This document shows, in pieces, positions 44,901 through 55,407 of a DNA stretch of 64,000 bases; position 1 is the first letter of the stretch; each line of letters opens with the position of its first letter. The stretch lies in NCBI GenBank assembly GCA_029204225.1, contig CM055095.1, forward strand, positions 40,977,719-41,041,718, written 5' to 3'. Origin of the DNA: Diphasiastrum complanatum. Lineage: Eukaryota > Streptophyta > Lycopodiopsida > Lycopodiales > Lycopodiaceae. Under the pieces are notes generated by a model that saw only the letters and a program-made list of their open reading frames with translations, made no database searches and had not been told where the DNA came from. The position numbers and the translations under genes were made by a program.

Positions 44901-47900
44901 GTCCAGTTATGAGGATTTGGAATAATTTTTGACATTGGAATTTAGGCCCTTCAATTGTTGAGATTATTAGTTAGACTTTGAAATTTAATTGAAGGGTAGT
45001 TATGTAATTAATAACCTTATGAGAGTCCAGACACTCTTATAGCGACATGTGAAGTAGCACATGGTGTGACACGACTAGTATGCATGCAAAGAGACTATTA
45101 GTTGGACCTAGAGTGAGACCTGTTAACATGGGGGCTGCATCACCATTAAAAAATTGTTAAACCATTGGATAGTTAGAATAAAATTAGAACTACTGTGTTA
45201 CTATACTGTGGGTCTAATCGGTGGATTAGGACCAATTGGCAATGCTACATGTTCCAAGCACTTGTTATGCAACTAACCCCACATGTCTAGTCTGACGTCC
45301 ATGTCCGGCTCAGAGATTCAGAATAATCCTTGACATGGACATTCGGCACTCCAACGTATGAGTTTATTAGTTACACCTCGTCATTCCGAACTAGGCCAGA
45401 AATGTAATCAATAACCTTGTGAGGACTCAAGCATTCCAATTAGGACATATGGAACAGTGCATGGTGATCGACGACTTTATGCATGCAGAGGAGCATCAAA
45501 AGCAATTGAATCTAAATTTAGTAAAGATACAGGGTTCTGGATGGAATATTCCTAGGTTCCAAGAGTCTATACATACTTACAAAATGTCGGCCTACTCCAC
45601 TTCCAAATTCCGATATTCAATTGCCAAAAACCTCTCCTCTCCTATATTTAATCATTGTGGCTCGGGGGTGAAGTTGATTGAAGTTTGATCTTTGGTTTCT
45701 ACTTGCTTGGCTGGCTTGGCACCATAACGCTCCTTTTGGCATATGCAATAGGATCTTAAGTATCTACACTTGGTGATCTTTACAATGGTATCAGGGCCTG
45801 GGCTTGAATCAGTTAAAAGGTGAAGACGTTTTTTGCTTTTTGCAGCTTTTTGATAGTAGCTCGGAGCTCCTTGCTTTTTCTTCCTAGTGGTGGAATTGAC
45901 CTCCAAGTACGTGGTTTCTTAGGATCTTGATTGTTCTTAGCCTAAATTTAAGTGTTATGGATGTTTTCCGTAGCCATAACTGCAATTCACTCGAATTTTA
46001 ATGGTTTTCTACATTTATTTGACTAGTATTCAATGTTTTGGCTTGAAATACATAGAACCTACTACTTGTTGAGGTCAAATTACAGTAGTTAGGGTCTAAT
46101 TGCACTTGCATGTGGCTGTGAACTATCAGAACATGCCAAAAAATGGTCAAGGAATACGGTTTTTTGATGATATTTTTACTTTTCCGATAGATTGACTCAT
46201 TTTCTATGCTGTAAACTTTGCATGCATGTTTTCAAAGGTGCAATGAAGCTGTCCAAAGGTTGTGAACAGGTTCAGTAGGCTGTTGGTATTATATGGGGTC
46301 CCAAAACATCTATTAATAGTGTATTTTTGTGTTTTTTTGGGCATGAATAACTCTTTTTACAGAGCATGAAGCCTATGGTCTGCATGCAAGCTGAAAGGTG
46401 AATCGAATTGCCTCTGATTTCAGCCCTCATACGCTTGCCTTGTTTGGAGGCTTAGAAAATAATTCACTAAACTTTTCATGCTTGGCGCCATCCTACAAGT
46501 CAATTTATGATTGATCTGAGCCTATAGACCGTTGTTGGGCCTGATTGAAGCTACTACTAATCTCTCTTGAACCTTTATAGAGGGTTTGTAATGTCTATTT
46601 GATGGCATGTAAAGCATGGGCATGTATGTTGAGTAATCCATCTTGAAAAAGTGCACCCTCCTAGATTTTCGGCATTAACTGCTCGCACGTCCTGTGGTGA
46701 CATGGAAGCCCTCTTGCTAACTCCCTCTTCCTCTGTACTGTGCTTTACTTAGTGCTTTGTAGCAAAACTTGTGGTCATTGGAAGTTTCACAATTTTTAGT
46801 TAAAGAATTGACAAATTTTGAAATGTTCTAATTGCATGCTGGAAAAATAAGCAGTAGGTTGCATGTCCTTTGTGCATAGAACCCACGGTTCCCAGGACCG
46901 TGGGTCCTGGAAACCGTGGAAGGAACCGTACCACGGTTCATTGAACCGTGGTACGGTTCCTGCAATTAATTAATTAATTAATTAATTTTTTTTGCCAATT
47001 GCCCCCCAAAATAGTTTTTGGCCCTCATTTTACAGTTTTTGGGCTGTTTATGATAATTCGAACTATAAAATAGAACCATAAAAATCCACAAACTGTAAAA
47101 TAGATCTGTAAAATCCACAGACTGTAAAATAGAACTGTAAAATCCACAGGCTGCTTTTGGGGGTAGGAACAAAAAAAAAAATTAATTAATTAATTAATTA
47201 ATTAGTATGGTTCACCACGGTTCCCCCTTAAATTTTCTGAGAACCATACGGTTCTCAAAACCGTGGTGGGAACCGTACTACGGTTCCTTGAACCGTGGTA
47301 CGGTTCATGTAAAAAAATAATTAATTGATTAATTAATTAATTTTCCTAAATTTCCCCCCCAAACCCCTCAAAGCTAGTTTTTGTCCCTCTCTCTCTCTGT
47401 CTCCCTCTCTCTTATCAATTTGGGAGATTAAATCATTTGAAGTAAATAATCTAAGTAGGGAGAATATGCTTTTTCTGAAAAAAAAATTGGCATTTTTTTA
47501 GCATTTTTTTGGGCTATTTTTGGGGGCTGGGACAAAAAACAAATTAATTAATCAATTAATTAATTATTCAGTGCGGTTCACCACAGTTTTGGGCAAAATT
47601 TTTAAAGAACCGTACGGTTCTCAGAACCGTGGTGAACCGTTAACGGTTCATTGATTCTATGCGTACACGGTTCATTAATTCTATGCCTTTGTGGAAAATC
47701 ATTTTTAAATCACTTATGTTTGGGAATATAGCACAGTGAGTTACAATAGTTTTGAGGATGAAATTTCATGCATGAGAACAGTTTACGTGAAAAGTAGTTA
47801 AAAAGTGACTTTTTAGTTCAGTTAGGCAGTTAAAGTAAAGAAGTCGATTTTTTCGAAATCACTGCATGTGAATTTGTTGCATGTCAGATGTCTCGAAATC

Positions 47901-50900
47901 ATTTTGATTTAGATTGGTGGCAGTGAAATTGAGTTTCAATAATGAAAATCAAATATCATAGTTTTTTAGCCTATATTGCATAGAGCTCAAAAATCCCAAT
48001 TATGTAGATTCTTAAAGAACTGAAATTGTTTTAAATTTTTTCTAAATCTGTCGATTGTAAATTAAAATGAAATTGGCTTAAAAAGTGAATGACCTTTTTG
48101 AGATTTAATTAATCGAATTTTGGGATCACAGTTAATTATCGAGGATTTTGGATCTGTCAACCGATTGAAGCAATTATCCGTTTTAGGTGATCAATAATGG
48201 TCGAATATACTGCAAGTCTACAAGGAATGGTTCCACTGCCGACCAATCTCCAGGTTTGCTAGCAGCTGAGTGCGGCACTCAATGAGATGAATAATCAAAA
48301 CACTAGGCAGGACCAGCAGATGGAAGTTTTGCTAAATCAAATCAAGACTTTGTCCTCGTTGAATTTGGGTTTTCAACCAGAACTAGAAGAAAAGAAGCCT
48401 AAGATGGTGGATGACTGACTAACAAATTGGTTATTTTAGTCTACACGGGATTTTTAAAGAAAAGAAGATATAGTGCGTGGTTTTGTTTTTCCACGATAAG
48501 GCTGATCTGCACCCAAAACCCGCTACATGGGGAGAATTCATAGAAACAAGAAATCGTTTGGGGTTGCAGATGATTCAAATTACTATCAGAAGTTCATCAA
48601 TTGCAAATCATTCGATTCTAAACTGGCTCTCTCTCAATTCATCCTAGGTTTACCAGTAGATTATCACAACGAATGAAGGCGAAATGTACTTCAATCTTTC
48701 GATGATGTACGAATTGTGAAAGCCTATGATTCCATAGTGGTGGCATCTAGGAAGCAATTTCAAGCTAATTAATCAGCATCCAAACCAAAGAAAGGGAAAA
48801 AACGAGTTCGTGAAAAACTCAGATCAAATATTTTGACGAGTTGGATCAAGTGGCATCAGAACATAAGCAAAAAAAAATAGATGTCCCGAAAGAAGGCTAA
48901 GAAAGCGCATCTCTGTTTTATTTGCAATAAGCTTGGACATGTTATGAAATTATGCCCGGAATGAAAGAAACCTATAGCTCTAAGTGATAGAGATGCTAGG
49001 GAAGGAAAATTCAAAATTGGAAATTGACGTGATTGATTGTGAGTGTGAATGTTCCTTTAGTACTACCTTTTTGCCACATGATTTGTTTCGTTTCAAAGGC
49101 ACATTGAAAGATCAAGAAGTCAATATTTTAGTGGACAGTGGTTCAACTCATAATTTCATTAATTCTCATCTTGTGCAGAAAATTGGCTTGGAAACTGAAG
49201 CCAATAATCATAGACATAAAGTATATCTATCTTCAAGAGCAGAGTTGGAGACTTGGGAAGTCAAGTACCGAAGGTCCTAGTTTTGATTCAAGACTATAGA
49301 GAGTTAGTTGATTTCCATGTTTTAGAATCAATTACCACTAAGAGCTTAGCATCACTCAACTCATCTTAGTCCAATGTTAGACACTTTATAACATGAATTG
49401 GTGAGGGACATAACATACTTCCTCCCCTCAAACGTTTATCTCCTCAAAACTAAATTGAAGGAAATCCTCTAAGGCTTTTGATTCTCTCCCAAGGATCTTT
49501 ATCTAATTGTTGTCTTTTGGACCTAATCAATTGCTTAGAGATAATGTGATTTCCCAATTATCTTCCCTTTCAAGTACTATCAGGGGGTTTAAAGAAATAT
49601 TGGACGAATGATCCTAAACATGGCCCAACTCTTTCTCAAATGCAAGTGAACCACTTTTATGCACATTGTACACTAGCCTTCAACTTCTTACATTAACACC
49701 AAATGCACTTTGATTCTTTTTGGGATTCGTCGCTTTTAACGCAGATCATTGCGTTGATTACTAAATTTAAACTTTTCTTAGACATCTAATGTGCACTAGT
49801 CAACATTACTTGCAAGTCTTTTTGGATTTGCAGGTACACCCAATCGCGTTCGCAAAAAACTCAACTTTTCATGATGTTGTGCTTGATCTTGAGCACTTTG
49901 TTTATTATTTTGCACAAGCTATAACACCTCTTGCACATCTATAGGAAAATAGCCAACTTGTGGAATGTAATGCCTTTTGTTTCTACAACAGTGAGTGGTC
50001 TCGGTTGAAAACCATACATAATCATAAGGGAGATGTATTGATAAGCTGGGCTCCATCAGATTTGGTGGTTTTCATTAAATTTGGTAGAGTTCTTTCTACT
50101 AGTTTCTTTGTTTTTCAATTTCCAAAATGTTTTGGTTCAATTTTTGACCAATTAATCTTCACTTTTTTGTGTGATTTCTAGTTATAGATCAGTAGCTCCC
50201 TCTCTTCCTAATGTCGATAGAGGGCAAACTCACCTATTGGCAGTACCCTGACATAGGCAACCAAGTAGGTGGACTATCCGACAGGTGTCACTCATACATT
50301 CAACTAAGTGTCACAATGAGCAAATGACATGTGTTGTTGACCGGCAACTCTTCTACTTTTAGGAGTTCAATCTAGCACCCTCTAAATTAAGACTTACTAA
50401 CCCATATCAAACACAAGTAGGTCAACGAGCTCACTATATCTGCTAGCTACATTCTCTTACAAAACGCCATTGACCGATGTAAACCGTTCAGATATTCACA
50501 TTTACAATATACAAGTCCAATGTGTTCACACTGGGGGCAAAATATAAGTACATGACACTTGCGATCTAGGAGAACCTACTCTATTACTACGATGTACTAG
50601 AATTTGCAAGTACTCAAATCATTACAAGTCAAAAGTAGGAAGCAAACCGCCCAAGAGTGACAAGAAAAAATCCAGCCAATGATAGGAGGTGAAGGAGCTG
50701 CCAAAAAGCGAGTGAAGTAGGGCGCCAATTCGAAGTGTAATATCTTGAGAAAGAGATATCCAATTGGTGAACCGTAAAGTGCAATGAACTTGTTGAGAAA
50801 CAAAGTGGAACCTTCTCGACATTAGGGCAAATTAGGGTACTTAGGTCACATAAAGAAAACAACGGTAAGGGTGCAGTTACAAGAATTTCAATGACAAGCT

Positions 50901-52186
50901 CATATTGGTCTAGTGGTACTCTCAACCTGATTGTATCACACAGTAAACATTGACTTTTACTTTTTCATGCCAAGGAGTTCCATTTATATTATTGATCGAG
51001 GCATGCACATGTCTACTTTGACGAGAAAATCTAGGATTTGACAACATGTTTGTTGTATTTGTTTTGGTGCTAACAGGTCAAATGCTTTTTCTCTGGAAAA
51101 GTGGACGAGGCCCTTTCAAGGATGTTATCACCTCCTAACTCACAAGCGATTATCACTTCACTGAAAGGCTTGCAAGATTTGAGTGCACTTGATCCTCTAG
51201 AACAACTCACTCCTCTTGGTGAACATTTAGCTCGCATGCCGGTTGATGCTCATGTTGGGAAAATGCTGATTATATCTTGTATGCTGAGGTGTGTTGATCC
51301 TGTACTTACAATTGCATCAGCAGTAAGTGGGAAGTCTCCATTTTTAACCCCATTTCAGAGACAAGATGAAGCCTCTTCTGCCAAGCAACGCTTTTCTGGT
51401 CCTGGAAAAAGTGATCATCTGGCAGTAGTTGCTGCTTATAATGGCTGGGTGAGTGTGCGACAGGAAGGATGGAATGCTGAAAAGAATTACTGTACAGTGA
51501 ACTTTCTGTCTTTAGATGCATTGCTTGGAATTGAAGCGAGTCGACTTCAGTACTTTAAGATACTGATTGATCTTGGTTTTGTATCCTATGACTTTACTTC
51601 AAAGGAATCTGCTCTTCAGTTCAATGCTAACACAGATCTTGCTCCAAAAGACTGCAACTTGAACTCCAACAACAGTCGCATAGTTAAAGCAGTCATATGT
51701 GCAGGCTTTTACCCTAATATCATCAGTGTGAAGCATCCAGAGAAAACATTCATTCACACAGGAAGTGGAACTATACCCAAAATTGCTGCTGCACGCAATG
51801 TTCACTTTTTGACCAAATTGGACGGTCGAGTATTTTTACATCCAACGAGTGTCAATTTTCACACTGGAGTCTTTGAAAGTCCTTGGCTAGTTTTTACTGA
51901 AAAATTGAAGACCTCAAAGGTTTTTGTGAGAGAGAGTACTATGGTGCCTGCATACAGCTTGTTACTTTTTGGTGGTGAAGTCAAAGTTAAACACGAGACA
52001 CAATCAGTTCTACTCGATGATTGGCTGGAATTTGAGGCTCCTGCACGAATTTCCCTGCTTATCAAGGAATTACGCTTAAAAGTAAATTTGCTATTGCTGG
52101 ACAAGATACAAAATCCATCACTAGACATTTCAACCAGCAATGTTGTTACTGCTCTGATTCGACTCCTCTCCACAGATGGTTTTTAA
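34262..52186 (+). CDS. DEAH/DExH-box RNA helicase, DHX29/DHX57 (DExH7)-like; eight exons identified
   Basis: Exons: 34262-34425, 34733-35741, 35842-36495, 38334-38477, 38654-38850, 39073-39840, 43539-43773, 51077-52186. All splice sites are GT-AG and all phases agree, giving 1,426 codons and a TAA at 52,184-52,186. Approximate order in residues: dsRBM-like helix (1-54), UBA-like (218-252), second UBA-like (290-330), RWD (350-470), Walker A GETGCGKST (600), DEVH (701), SAT (735), QRRGRAGR (1013), HA2 and OB-fold (1058-1426). Such proteins use ATP to unwind or remodel RNA or ribonucleoprotein; DHX29 acts in translation initiation, and plant DExH7 is annotated as chloroplastic. No start codon or transit peptide could be placed, so function and targeting are inferred from family. 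The gene is the only intact one in the window. Confidence 0.9.
34733..35741 (+). CDS. Helicase exon B (UBA-like motifs, start of RWD)
   Basis: Acceptor ttctttacag|GCTTG, donor ATGGAG|gtatgc. Contains KLLRMGFTDHYVSLALVV...ALDWLIMNVP (UBA-like) and HYLLGYGYSYDDCVEALLEV...ALYWLFQ (a second UBA-like unit), then EEMRADEIVALRSIFGD, the opening of the RWD domain. Confidence 0.92.
35842..36495 (+). CDS. Helicase exon C (RWD end, Walker A)
   Basis: Acceptor aaactgcag|ATTAGG, donor ACTCAG|gtacta. Contains RLPSRCRYPFEIPIIVF (RWD core), a less conserved linker and VIVCGETGCGKSTQ (motif I) at its end. Confidence 0.93.
36703..36895. mobile_element. hAT-type MITE, TSD CTGTACAT
   Basis: 193 bp in the intron after exon C. 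It starts CATAGTTGCA and ends TGCATCTATG, an inverted repeat of 10 bases with one mismatch. A perfect 8-bp duplication CTGTACAT lies at 36,695-36,702 and 36,896-36,903. The interior has AATCGCGATTC-type inverted words. The 8-bp duplication and CATAG ends point to the hAT superfamily. Confidence 0.88.
37139..37276. mobile_element. Second hAT-type MITE, TSD TAACCAAT
   Basis: 138 bp in the same intron. Ends CAATGTT...AACATTG (7-bp inverted repeat) flanked by perfect 8-bp duplications TAACCAAT at 37,131-37,138 and 37,277-37,284. Internal words ttgaatcggccgattcgaac-like form inverted pairs. A different family from the CATAG elements. Confidence 0.82.
38334..38477 (+). CDS. Helicase exon D (motif Ia)
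   Basis: Acceptor gtctag|GTACCA, donor AAAACT|gtgagt. Encodes VPQYILEQWTEKCKGGFCNI then TQPRRLSAIGLADRVARER, the motif Ia block. Length of 144 keeps phase 0. Confidence 0.94.
38654..38850 (+). CDS. Helicase exon E (DEVH box)
   Basis: Acceptor caacag|GTGGGC, donor AAACGG|gtatta. Encodes FSVRLESCYSQHTRILFCTT, GILLRRML and HIVIDEVHERTLEIDLLLLL with motif II as DEVH. Ends two bases into a codon completed by exon F. Confidence 0.94.
39073..39840 (+). CDS. Helicase exon F (motifs III to V)
   Basis: Acceptor tggaaag|AGGGGC (the only one keeping phase), donor GATGTATT|gtgagt. Encodes LRVILMSATVNAADFVSYF (motif III SAT), FVPGFTFPV, an inserted Ser/Lys-rich loop, MLIFLPGMVEIKTL, FALHGSLSGQEQ and ILATNIAETSITIDDV (motif V). 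Confidence 0.94.
40199..41680 (-). pseudogene. LINE copy 3 ORF2: reverse transcriptase and C-terminal region
   Basis: Reading the - strand: NYRTIMISHHFAKVYGSIL, a frame change, VGFKPGFRPGYTTSDYIFTL, CCFVNFHKAFDFVP, GVKQGCPLSPTLFGLYIDEL, then LLCVDDVVLLSRTREGLQQH, where the YADD catalytic box reads CVDD, and finally YTYLGVVLSGPTFSMRQ. The C-terminal frame has SSDSDEEAEIPD as in copy 2. Several frame breaks make it inactive. RT would copy element RNA at the nicked target. Confidence 0.88.
41681..41756. repeat. Perfect 31-bp inverted repeat with 14-base loop
   Basis: Arms 41,681-41,711 and 41,726-41,756 are exact reverse complements; the loop is attgatcaatttcg. The left arm is LINE ORF2 coding sequence (start of RT), so the right arm is a copied and inverted piece of it placed at the deletion joint with ORF1. 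Confidence 0.95.
41919..41990. repeat. (GA)36 microsatellite joining LINE copies 3 and 4
   Basis: 72 bases of GA. On the LINE strand it lies after the AATAAAG tail of copy 4 and before the ORF1 leader of copy 3. Confidence 0.95.
41991..43150 (-). mobile_element. LINE copy 4, older and diverged, in helicase intron
   Basis: The 3' UTR (41,991 onward) resembles that of LINE copy 1 (both have atgtctccaaaaaa-like blocks). RT remnants read NMIRPIHKFKD, NYHTIMIKHSIAK and CCFVDFKQAFN (42,700-42,410). Stops are frequent and no endonuclease or ORF1 was found. The right boundary is approximate. Confidence 0.65.
43539..43773 (+). CDS. Helicase exon G (motif VI)
   Basis: Acceptor cctgcag|GTATGT, donor TTACAG|gtaatt. 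Encodes YVIDTGRHKEMKYDPNNGL, then SAKQRRGRAGRVQSGCCIRL with motif VI, and RVSLESLCLQ. Confidence 0.95.
44164..44228. repeat. 34-bp-period tandem duplication
   Basis: The word tagtttacggttatggctag plus gggtgattgca occurs twice in a row with no visible mismatch. Confidence 0.9.
44897..45494. repeat. Pair of diverged direct repeats, ~195 bp each, ~400 bp apart
   Basis: Both units share, in order, gtccaygtcc, ggaataat/agaataat, ttgacat, tttattagtta-like, aatcaataacctt/aattaataacctt, and tatgcatgca. Identity looks moderate, so the duplication is old. Confidence 0.6.
46875..47685. mobile_element. CATAG-type hAT MITE, TSD CCTTTGTG
   Basis: 811 bp starting CATAGAACCCACGGTTC and ending TTAATTCTATG. 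A perfect 8-bp duplication CCTTTGTG lies at 46,867-46,874 and 47,686-47,693. Its left end resembles the first 190 bases of the BED-finger hAT at 3,651. Three blocks of GAACCGTGG-type words (46,880-46,965, 47,205-47,310, 47,570-47,660) and a second internal end TTGATTCTATG at about 47,661 suggest nested or duplicated copies. Confidence 0.9.
48198..49350 (+). pseudogene. gypsy C gag and protease
   Basis: The start is ATG at 48,198 (MVEYTASLQGMVPLPTNLQV), with a TAG after about 21 codons, later frame breaks, then a CCHC knuckle CFICNKLGHVMKLCP (about 48,912-48,956) and a protease frame (48,984-49,280) with ILVDSGSTHNFINSHL and an intact DSG. It fades out at about 49,350 (HVLESITTKSL). Confidence 0.8.
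49351..51076. other. Remainder of the 7.3-kb intron, nothing recognised
   Basis: AT-rich with short ORFs only. A pyrimidine-rich stretch and tgctaacag at 51,068-51,076 give the acceptor of the last exon. Confidence 0.6.
51077..52186 (+). CDS. Helicase exon H (HA2, OB-fold, C-terminus)
   Basis: Acceptor gctaacag|GTCAAA. Encodes SLKGLQDLSALDPLEQLTPL, GEHLARMPVDAHVGKMLI (HA2 region), SPFLTPFQRQDEA, DHLAVVAAYNGW, and the OB-fold stretch with AVICAGFYPNI, FLHPTSVNFH and SPWLVFTEKLKTSKVFVRES. Ends at TAA 52,184-52,186 after RLLSTDGF. No break in 370 codons. Confidence 0.96.
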   Translation, partial: VKCFFSGKVDEALSRMLSPPNSQAIITSLKGLQDLSALDPLEQLTPLGEHLARMPVDAHVGKMLIISCMLRCVDPVLTIASAVSGKSPFLTPFQRQDEASSAKQRFSGPGKSDHLAVVAAYNGWVSVRQEGWNAEKNYCTVNFLSLDALLGIEASRLQYFKILIDLGFVSYDFTSKESALQFNANTDLAPKDCNLNSNNSRIVKAVICAGFYPNIISVKHPEKTFIHTGSGTIPKIAAARNVHFLTKLDGRVFLHPTSVNFHTGVFESPWLVFTEKLKTSKVFVRESTMVPAYSLLLFGGEVKVKHETQSVLLDDWLEFEAPARISLLIKELRLKVNLLLLDKIQNPSLDISTSNVVTALIRLLSTDGF

Positions 52187-52533
52187 AGGTGACCAATTAG
52201 GAATTCAAAAAACTTTGTCATGCTGGAAATGAGTGGACCTCCACTGACCCTTGACTTAAGCAACACAGATTTTGGTGTTCACGGTTGAATTGCAGTTACT
52301 ATGAATCAAAGGCTTGATCCTCAGCACACTAAAATCACAAATAGGACCTATCATACGAACTCTGGGATGTTAATGACTTGTTGATTTCCATTACTAGAAC
52401 TTCTCAAAGTATTGCCGAGAGTGTTGGGGACACTGCGAAATCGAGCTTAATCTGTCAAGATTCCATGTTTCTTCTGCTATGCAAAACAGCAGGAATGCAC
52501 GGCGGTATGCATTAGCTGCTGTGCTTTTATGTC

Positions 52534-52539
52534 AATAAA
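52534..52539 (+). terminator. Candidate polyadenylation signal of helicase gene
   Basis: AATAAA about 350 bases after the stop codon. Plant signals are loose, so this is only a plausible site. Confidence 0.35.
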
Positions 52540-54964
52540 TTCTTAACTGGGCCAGAGACTTTGGCTCGGTAAGTCTATGATCGAAGCTTCCTCAAGAATT
52601 TATGAGGAAAGTTACTTCATTGCAGTAGACAAGTTATAATTCATTTACGCAATTGGGTTGAACTGAGTCAACAAGAATTGATATCACTTCTGCAGTCGAC
52701 AAAAAGGCATAATGGTATCTATACACTATTATGCAAGTATGTCATTCAAACTCAAAACTAGAGGATGGAGCTTATAAATACAATTCAATTTGTAGAATCC
52801 CTCTTCCAAGCTCTTCAAATGATTTGAGAACTTAGAGGGATCCCAGCAAACGTCTTCTATCCTCAACATTTTTTGATCGATGTTTTGCAATGTCTAAAAT
52901 TTGAAAATGATGTATGGGACTTGAGAAACCATAATACAACGGTGTTAATTAAGAGTGGGTATGTATCTTTACCGTTCTTCCATCATTTTGAGAAGTGATT
53001 TTACCATGTCAGGTCTTCTTGGCCTTGATGGAGCTTTTTTGATGTGTTGTTTCTTAAAAAATATTTTGTGACAGGTAAAACACCAGGCTGTGAAGGCCCC
53101 CTCATCAGGGTGCTTTATCTAGCGTAAACGACAAGTGTGCTTTTTATATTTTGTTTGTGTTGTCCAGGCAGTTATGGGTGCAATATGCTGTCTGAGCTCT
53201 AGGGCAATATGCCATGTAATGCCTTGGAGATTTGAAAATGAAAAAAGGTGTGAACACTAGAGGTGTAAAAGGAACTATTTTTTGTCCTATGTTCTTTAAG
53301 ATCATCTTGTATGTTGAACTATATTAAGAATTTGGACATCAAATTTTAGCATGGATTTTTAGTGATATTGCCTAACTGCATGCGGCACACTACAAAACCA
53401 TCTAAACTTAGAAAAAAATGTTTGCTATTCTTGGCCAAACAAAAAAACATCAACAAAAAAATAACTGAAAAAAAGAATGCAAAACTACATCCCATGTTAT
53501 AGATTTTTTCTCACCATCTAGTGATGATACCCCATAACATGCCCAACCTTTGGAGAAGTTAATTGACAAAAATACCAGTGCCAATTCTTAGCTAAAAATT
53601 TTGTAAGTTGAGGAATATTCTATGGATTACATGGATTTTCAAACTTCGACTAATTGAATGTAGATCATAAAGTTTTTAATTTGAGTGTCTATCATTCAAG
53701 TGGCAAATTTTACATTGCACTTTAACATGGTAAAGTATCAAGTCTTAAAACTGTTTATAGTGTGCTTTTAAGGTGCTCAAAGTTTTTCTCAAAAGGATTT
53801 AGAATTGTCCAAGTTTGTTAAACAATACTTGGTAGTTTAACATAGTAAAGTATTAAGCCATAAAATTTTATATAGTGTTCCTTTTAGGTGCTCAAAAGGT
53901 TTTCTCAAAAGCATTTAGAAATGTAGGGGGGTTTTAAAACCAAAAATTGTCCACTAAGAGCTCAATCCAATCCAAGGCTAAATTCTTTGCTTGAAATTTT
54001 TGGAAGTAGCTCAGTATGTCTAAGCCAAAGTAATTTGGTTTGTTTCTTGAGCAAAACAATAGCAAGGTGATCTTACTAGCTAAATTTGTTAGCTCTAGCT
54101 CTTCATCTGCTTGCCAATCCGTACTATTAAAAGCAAGTCTTTCTAATGAGATGGAAGCAAGGAGGTTGGACACATTTCTCTCTTTGCTTAGAAGTATTTG
54201 TTGATTTTGACCATACTTTTAAAGGTAGGACGATGCATTGTCAATTTGTGATTGAGGGAAATTAGCTTTATTAGAATAGAAGCCATTTGCATTTGAGAGT
54301 CATCTAGGCAAATGTGGGAGTTCTTCATGATTTATCTAAGAAGTTGTCTACCACCACCATAAAATATATGGTTAGAGAGCAAATTAGAGGATCTAATTCT
54401 TATATCTCAAGATGCAACCAATTGCCATTAGATGAAAAGTAGACCATGTCTAATTTGGTAGGGTATTTTTTTTTCTTCTCTTGGATTGCACAATAGAATT
54501 ATTGTAAAGAATTCTTTTGCCTATCCTATTTTAGTAATTTTTCATGTTTAGAATTAGATCATAAAATCCAATGCTAGTGTTGTAATCTTCAAATTCTACT
54601 ATCTTCTTTATGGTCTCTTGCATAATTCATGACATGTATTGCACACCTCTTTGGATGTTTTAGTGGATATATATTCACTATTTGGCCAGTTTTCATGCAC
54701 ATTGGAATGGTACCCTCGTGAAAAATTCAACTAGTTTAGTTGATCTAATTTGGCAATTTTGAGGCCAACATGAAATTTCAACTTAGAGATAGATTTATTT
54801 TAGTCAATAAAGGCCTAAATAGTGTTTGTACTATTTTTGGCAAGTAGATTTGTGGATGAGGTCAGTTTTGGATCCATTCTAATTGGCTAATATAGATACA
54901 TTGCATCTAGTCGAGAAATTCTAGATTTTTTATGAAGCACCAAAAATTTTAATTACTTAGCACC
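52540..54964. other. Intergenic 3' flank, nothing recognised
   Basis: AT-rich with no ORF of note and no LTR or inverted termini that I could match. Two short similar blocks (gtttaacatagtaaagtat at about 53,836, and taacatggtaaagtatcaag at about 53,724) with tttctcaaaagg nearby suggest an old ~120-bp duplication. Confidence 0.5.
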
Positions 54965-55389
54965 AAAAATGAGAAGTACCATGACACTAGTAGATCCACG
55001 AGGTAGTTCACTCTCAAAATCTATTGGATCATTCTCCTCTTAATTCTATTGGACCAATGAAGCATCCACCTCTTGATTCTATTGGACCATTCTCAAGCAT
55101 ATCTCAAATCCTGTTGGACCATTGATGCTTCCACCTCTTAATTCTATTGGACCTCTTGAACTTTGACTTGTCACACATTAAACTAAATCAAAACACTTGT
55201 CAGCAACCTATTTAGCTCAAGTTTCACCTCTTACACTACTTTGGCTCAATAGAGGCATTACATGTGGATTTGACCAATTTGCCATCTATGCCAATTTTGA
55301 TCCTATCAATGTTCTACCCCAAGATGCTTGACATAAAAAAGTGTAAGACCCCTACAACTAACATAGATAACCTTTTTGCATTTTTCACA
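54965..55389 (-). repeat. Partial LTR related to the solo LTR at 59,631
   Basis: On the - strand it starts TGTGAAAAATGCAAAAAGG and resembles the solo LTR for about 400 bases, including the repeated motif tccaatagaattaagaggtg, until about 54,965, where similarity is lost. A purine-rich tract (aggagga on the - strand) precedes it, so it is the 3' LTR side of copia D. Confidence 0.7.
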
Positions 55390-55407
55390 CTCCTCCTAAA
55401 AAGTTAT

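Larger units (their letters stand above)
43774..45785. other. Start of 7.3-kb intron; no gene recognised
   Basis: Holds a ~34-bp tandem duplication (44,164-44,228) and two diverged ~195-bp direct repeats (44,897-45,096 and 45,298-45,494). The latter part may be the LTR of the gypsy element whose PBS is at 45,786, but no LTR start could be fixed. Confidence 0.5.
45786..49350 (+). mobile_element. Ty3/gypsy fragment C in helicase intron
   Basis: PBS TGGTATCAGGGCC at 45,786-45,798, then a long leader that contains a hAT MITE, gag from 48,198 and protease to about 49,350. No RT, integrase or 3' LTR was seen. It is in the sense orientation of the helicase gene. Confidence 0.65.

Noticed and set aside
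45652-45906. 84-codon - strand Lys-rich ORF
   Set aside because: It overlaps the PBS and leader of gypsy C in antisense; no family resemblance.
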